A program made the translations under genes and the position numbers. From Lamellibrachia satsuma (taxonomy: Eukaryota; Annelida; Polychaeta; Sabellida; Siboglinidae), in NCBI GenBank assembly GCA_033239005.1, contig BSQZ01000001.1, positions 31,014,758-31,078,757 on the forward strand: a stretch of DNA of 64,000 bases, written 5' to 3'. Shown here piece after piece: positions 61,400 to 64,000 of this stretch (positions are counted from its first letter, which is position 1; the number at the start of each line of letters is the position of its first letter). The notes beneath the pieces are model-generated. The model saw nothing but the letters and a program-made list of their open reading frames with translations, ran no database searches and was not told the DNA's origin.

Positions 61400-64000
61400 A
61401 GGTGGAGGGATTTATGGGGATTTTTCTGCTATGCGCCACGTGGGCGCATGAATACATGGCTATTTTGTTAAAATTAACGGGCATTGCACGTCGGGGCGTT
61501 TTAAACGAGCTGGAAGTAGGTGATTTTGACAAAACTTGGTCATCATGTCAATGAGATGATGGCAGTTGCTGTGAAAAATGTTCTTATTTTTTATATGTCA
61601 CGTTTTCCTATAATTAGACAAAACGTAAACATCACCACCAATGCATTTCTCTACTGTGATTTGGAACCATGTGAATGACTGCCTACAGTGCACGACTCGT
61701 ACGCCGAAGAACAACGGTTGTCTGGTTAGAGGCAAAACCACATGCAACACGCCAAGAGACGGGTGCGTGAGCATTGTGTGCCTTCAGGTGTGTCGATCGG
61801 TATCTCCAGTGGTTGCACAATTCTACCTTGGACTACTAAATCGACAATTCAAAAGAAAAATTTTTGAAATAAGCGCCACATTTAAATCAACACATTTTTG
61901 TATTTGCCATTCCCCCAATTAGTCATTGTACGGTCAAAGTTCAATGAGTATGATAACTAAACTTTGCAGGACAAATTCCAACAATGACGTGTTTCCAAAC
62001 GAACCATACGCTCCTTTTGTATGCATAGATTATTTACAATTTTCAGCGTTTCATAATCAGCGTTGTTGTTAAAATTTGTTCCCGATATACCAACAAAGAT
62101 CTGTCAAGTAATTACTTTTGGAGGGTCCAGATTTTGGTTAACTTTGCGGCCAAAATACAATATGACTTTTACAGACAAATACACAAACACCTCAGATAGG
62201 ATCAACACTCGCCACATAGTGCTGGTACAGTCACTGGCATCGGTTACTTTAAACTTGCTCGTTAGTTCAAATCCGGTTTCTTACGACGTTCGTGTAATCT
62301 GTATCCCCCCTAAGGCCATATAGATAACGTCAGCTCGTGACTGTGTTGGTCTCGCTTCTGTGGAGACGCCCCACAGCGTCACCTCATTTGCGTGTAGTTA
62401 TCAGCAAGCCCTATTACTGACGTTTACTTCGGCGGACACGCACGACTTGGTTGTGCGTTAGTCATCGCCTGACACGCATTGTATTGTATTTAGCACTGAG
62501 CGCTTCATTTTAAGGTCCGTTATACACAGCAGGTCTGGTTTTCACGGACTACGCACTGACACTTGTAACGCAGTAATTCTGTTATGCCAATGTGTTTACA
62601 CATGTAGACACCACCAGTTTCGTCCGTCCACGACATGTTTTATGTTTACACCTTGTGAGAAGTATTTTATTTCCACAAGACAGACACTGGATAGATATTC
62701 TGAATAGGTTTTTGATATGTCACGAGAAAGGCACATATGTTCAACTTCCTAGTTGTTTGTCTTTGATCCACGCCATTGGTCCTCTACGCCAGTACGTCAG
62801 TAGGCCTGAATATACGTCAAACAATATCGGGACAATACAGTGACTGGCACACGTCCACTTAAACCGTGGCACTTGAGCTACCCACTCACAGGTGACGCTA
62901 GGTACAGCTATGACAGTTGACAAGTTTACATTATTTTTTATAATTCCTATGCCAAAGCGCATATCGCAATCGGTGGTTATTTTCCAACACCACCAATATT
63001 TATACATGTTATCCTAACCATAATACATCGTGTTTACTGTTTACTTATAACCGTATACACCTGTATTATGTAAAATTATAATTCAACATGGATATTTATG
63101 TATTATGTGAAATGTATGATGGGTCAAATAAAAAATGTCTTCTTCTTCTTCTATACCAGTATATGTCCTTGTGCTGCCCAATTCAGGTACTGTGGAAACT
63201 TCACACTTAACACAAATAGCACAGCACCACTTCCGTCTAGCATACTGGATGTCGGTCATGTCCTGAGTTCATGTCTTGGGTTCAAGACGCAGACAACACA
63301 AACACGTTTCTCGGCGTTGTCATTACGTCAACACTGCTATGCTGTCTCAATAATTGTGGATAAATGTTGAGAGCACGACAAACACCATGTCAGTGTCAGT
63401 CTCTGTGTCAGTCTGTCAGTGTCAGTCTCTGTGTGAGCATGTCAACGTCAGTCTCTGTGTCAGTTTGACAATGTCAGTCTCTGTGGTGTCAGAGTCAGTC
63501 TCTGTGTCAGTCGCTGAGCCAGTCAGTCTCTGTGTCAGTATAAGTGTCAGTCTGTCAGTGTCAGTCTCTGTGTGAGCATGTCGACGTCAGTCTCTGTGTT
63601 AGTCTGACAATGTCAGTCTCTGTGTTGTCAGAGTCAGTCTATGTGTCAGTCGCTTATCCAGTCAGTCTCTGTGTCATTATAAGTGTCAGTCTCTGTGTCA
63701 GACAGGCATTGTCAGTCCCTGTTACCAGTCTCTGTGTCAGTCTGACAATATCAGTCTTTGTGTCAGTGTCAGTTTGTGTGCCAGTTTTTGTGTCAGTCTA
63801 ACAATATCAGTATCTATGTCAGTTTCTGTGTCAGTCTTTGTGTCAGCCTAGCATTGCCAGTCTCTGTGTCAGTCTCTATGTTAGTGTCAGTCTCTGTGTC
63901 AATCTGTCAATGTCTGCGTCATTCTGCCATTGTCAATCTATATGTCAGCCTGACAGTGTATCTGTGTCAGCCTATGTTCTAACCGGGTTGTACCTCCTAT
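61400..64000 (-). mobile_element. Unclassified dispersed element R3 (inverted relative of R2), runs off window
   Basis: Matches R2 in reverse order: gtgtgtcgatcggtatctcc (61.79 kb), ctgtcaagtaattacttttg (62.1 kb), gagttcatgtcttgggttca (63.26 kb), then the GTCAGTCTCTGT minisatellite and aaccgggttgtacctcctat at the window end. The segment 62,330-63,180 has no match in R2 and may be an insertion. Confidence 0.6.
63385..63970 (+). repeat. GTCAGTCTCTGT minisatellite, R3 end
   Basis: Irregular units built from gtcagtctctgt and gtcagtctgacaat. A higher-order repeat of about 155 bp is visible (63,393 and 63,546). Open frames are repeat artefacts. Confidence 0.9.

Overview
This is intron-rich metazoan genomic DNA, A+T-leaning and full of microsatellites, minisatellites and decayed LINEs. 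There are no bacterial-style operons. The recognisable genes have GT-AG introns, a cnidarian/bilaterian-type bHLH factor, a CBM14 (peritrophin-A) domain and a Thr-rich mucin stretch. I infer a marine invertebrate, perhaps a lophotrochozoan, but the sequence alone does not fix the phylum.

Layout, read along the minus strand (all genes point this way): (1) gene C, 56,874 to 45,102, a 13-exon type I membrane protein; (2) pseudogene fragment B, about 39,722 to 37,340, a broken third copy; (3) gene A, 27,798 to 14,049, a 15-exon paralogue of gene C; (4) a two-exon TCF21/musculin-type bHLH gene, exon 1 at 10,809-10,459 and exon 2 at 6,079-5,930.

Genes A and C come from a direct segmental duplication (about 17,613-28,475 and 48,806-58,125, 31 kb apart). 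Both encode the same ectodomain: signal peptide, 25-nt microexon, CBM14 domain, Cys-rich modules, Thr-rich mucin, and a SEA-like domain with a GSIIV motif at the site where mucin SEA domains self-cleave. At the SEA exon donor the homology ends and each gene continues into an unrelated C-terminus with a compatible (phase 1) intron. Gene A has a transmembrane exon, a 28-nt microexon and a tail with three tyrosine motifs (YEYL, YATL, YEEI; the last two spaced like a relaxed ITAM). Gene C has an EGF-like domain, a different transmembrane segment and a 256-residue tail ending in acidic 11-residue repeats. I joined the exons by hand; every junction keeps frame, giving 708 and 976 residues. This paired-receptor arrangement (one ectodomain, two cytoplasmic outputs) is the main discovery of the window.

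The rest is repeats: LINE fragments (L1-type ORF1 plus endonuclease; CR1-like reverse transcriptase; RTE/BovB-like 3' ends), two TIR elements, a MADF pseudogene, a tRNA-like sequence, an unclassified dispersed element ending in a GTCAGTCTCTGT-type minisatellite, and at least 25 simple or tandem repeat arrays. Several retroelement pieces lie at the same place in both duplicons, so they predate the duplication. I could not run searches; all family calls rest on motifs read by eye.
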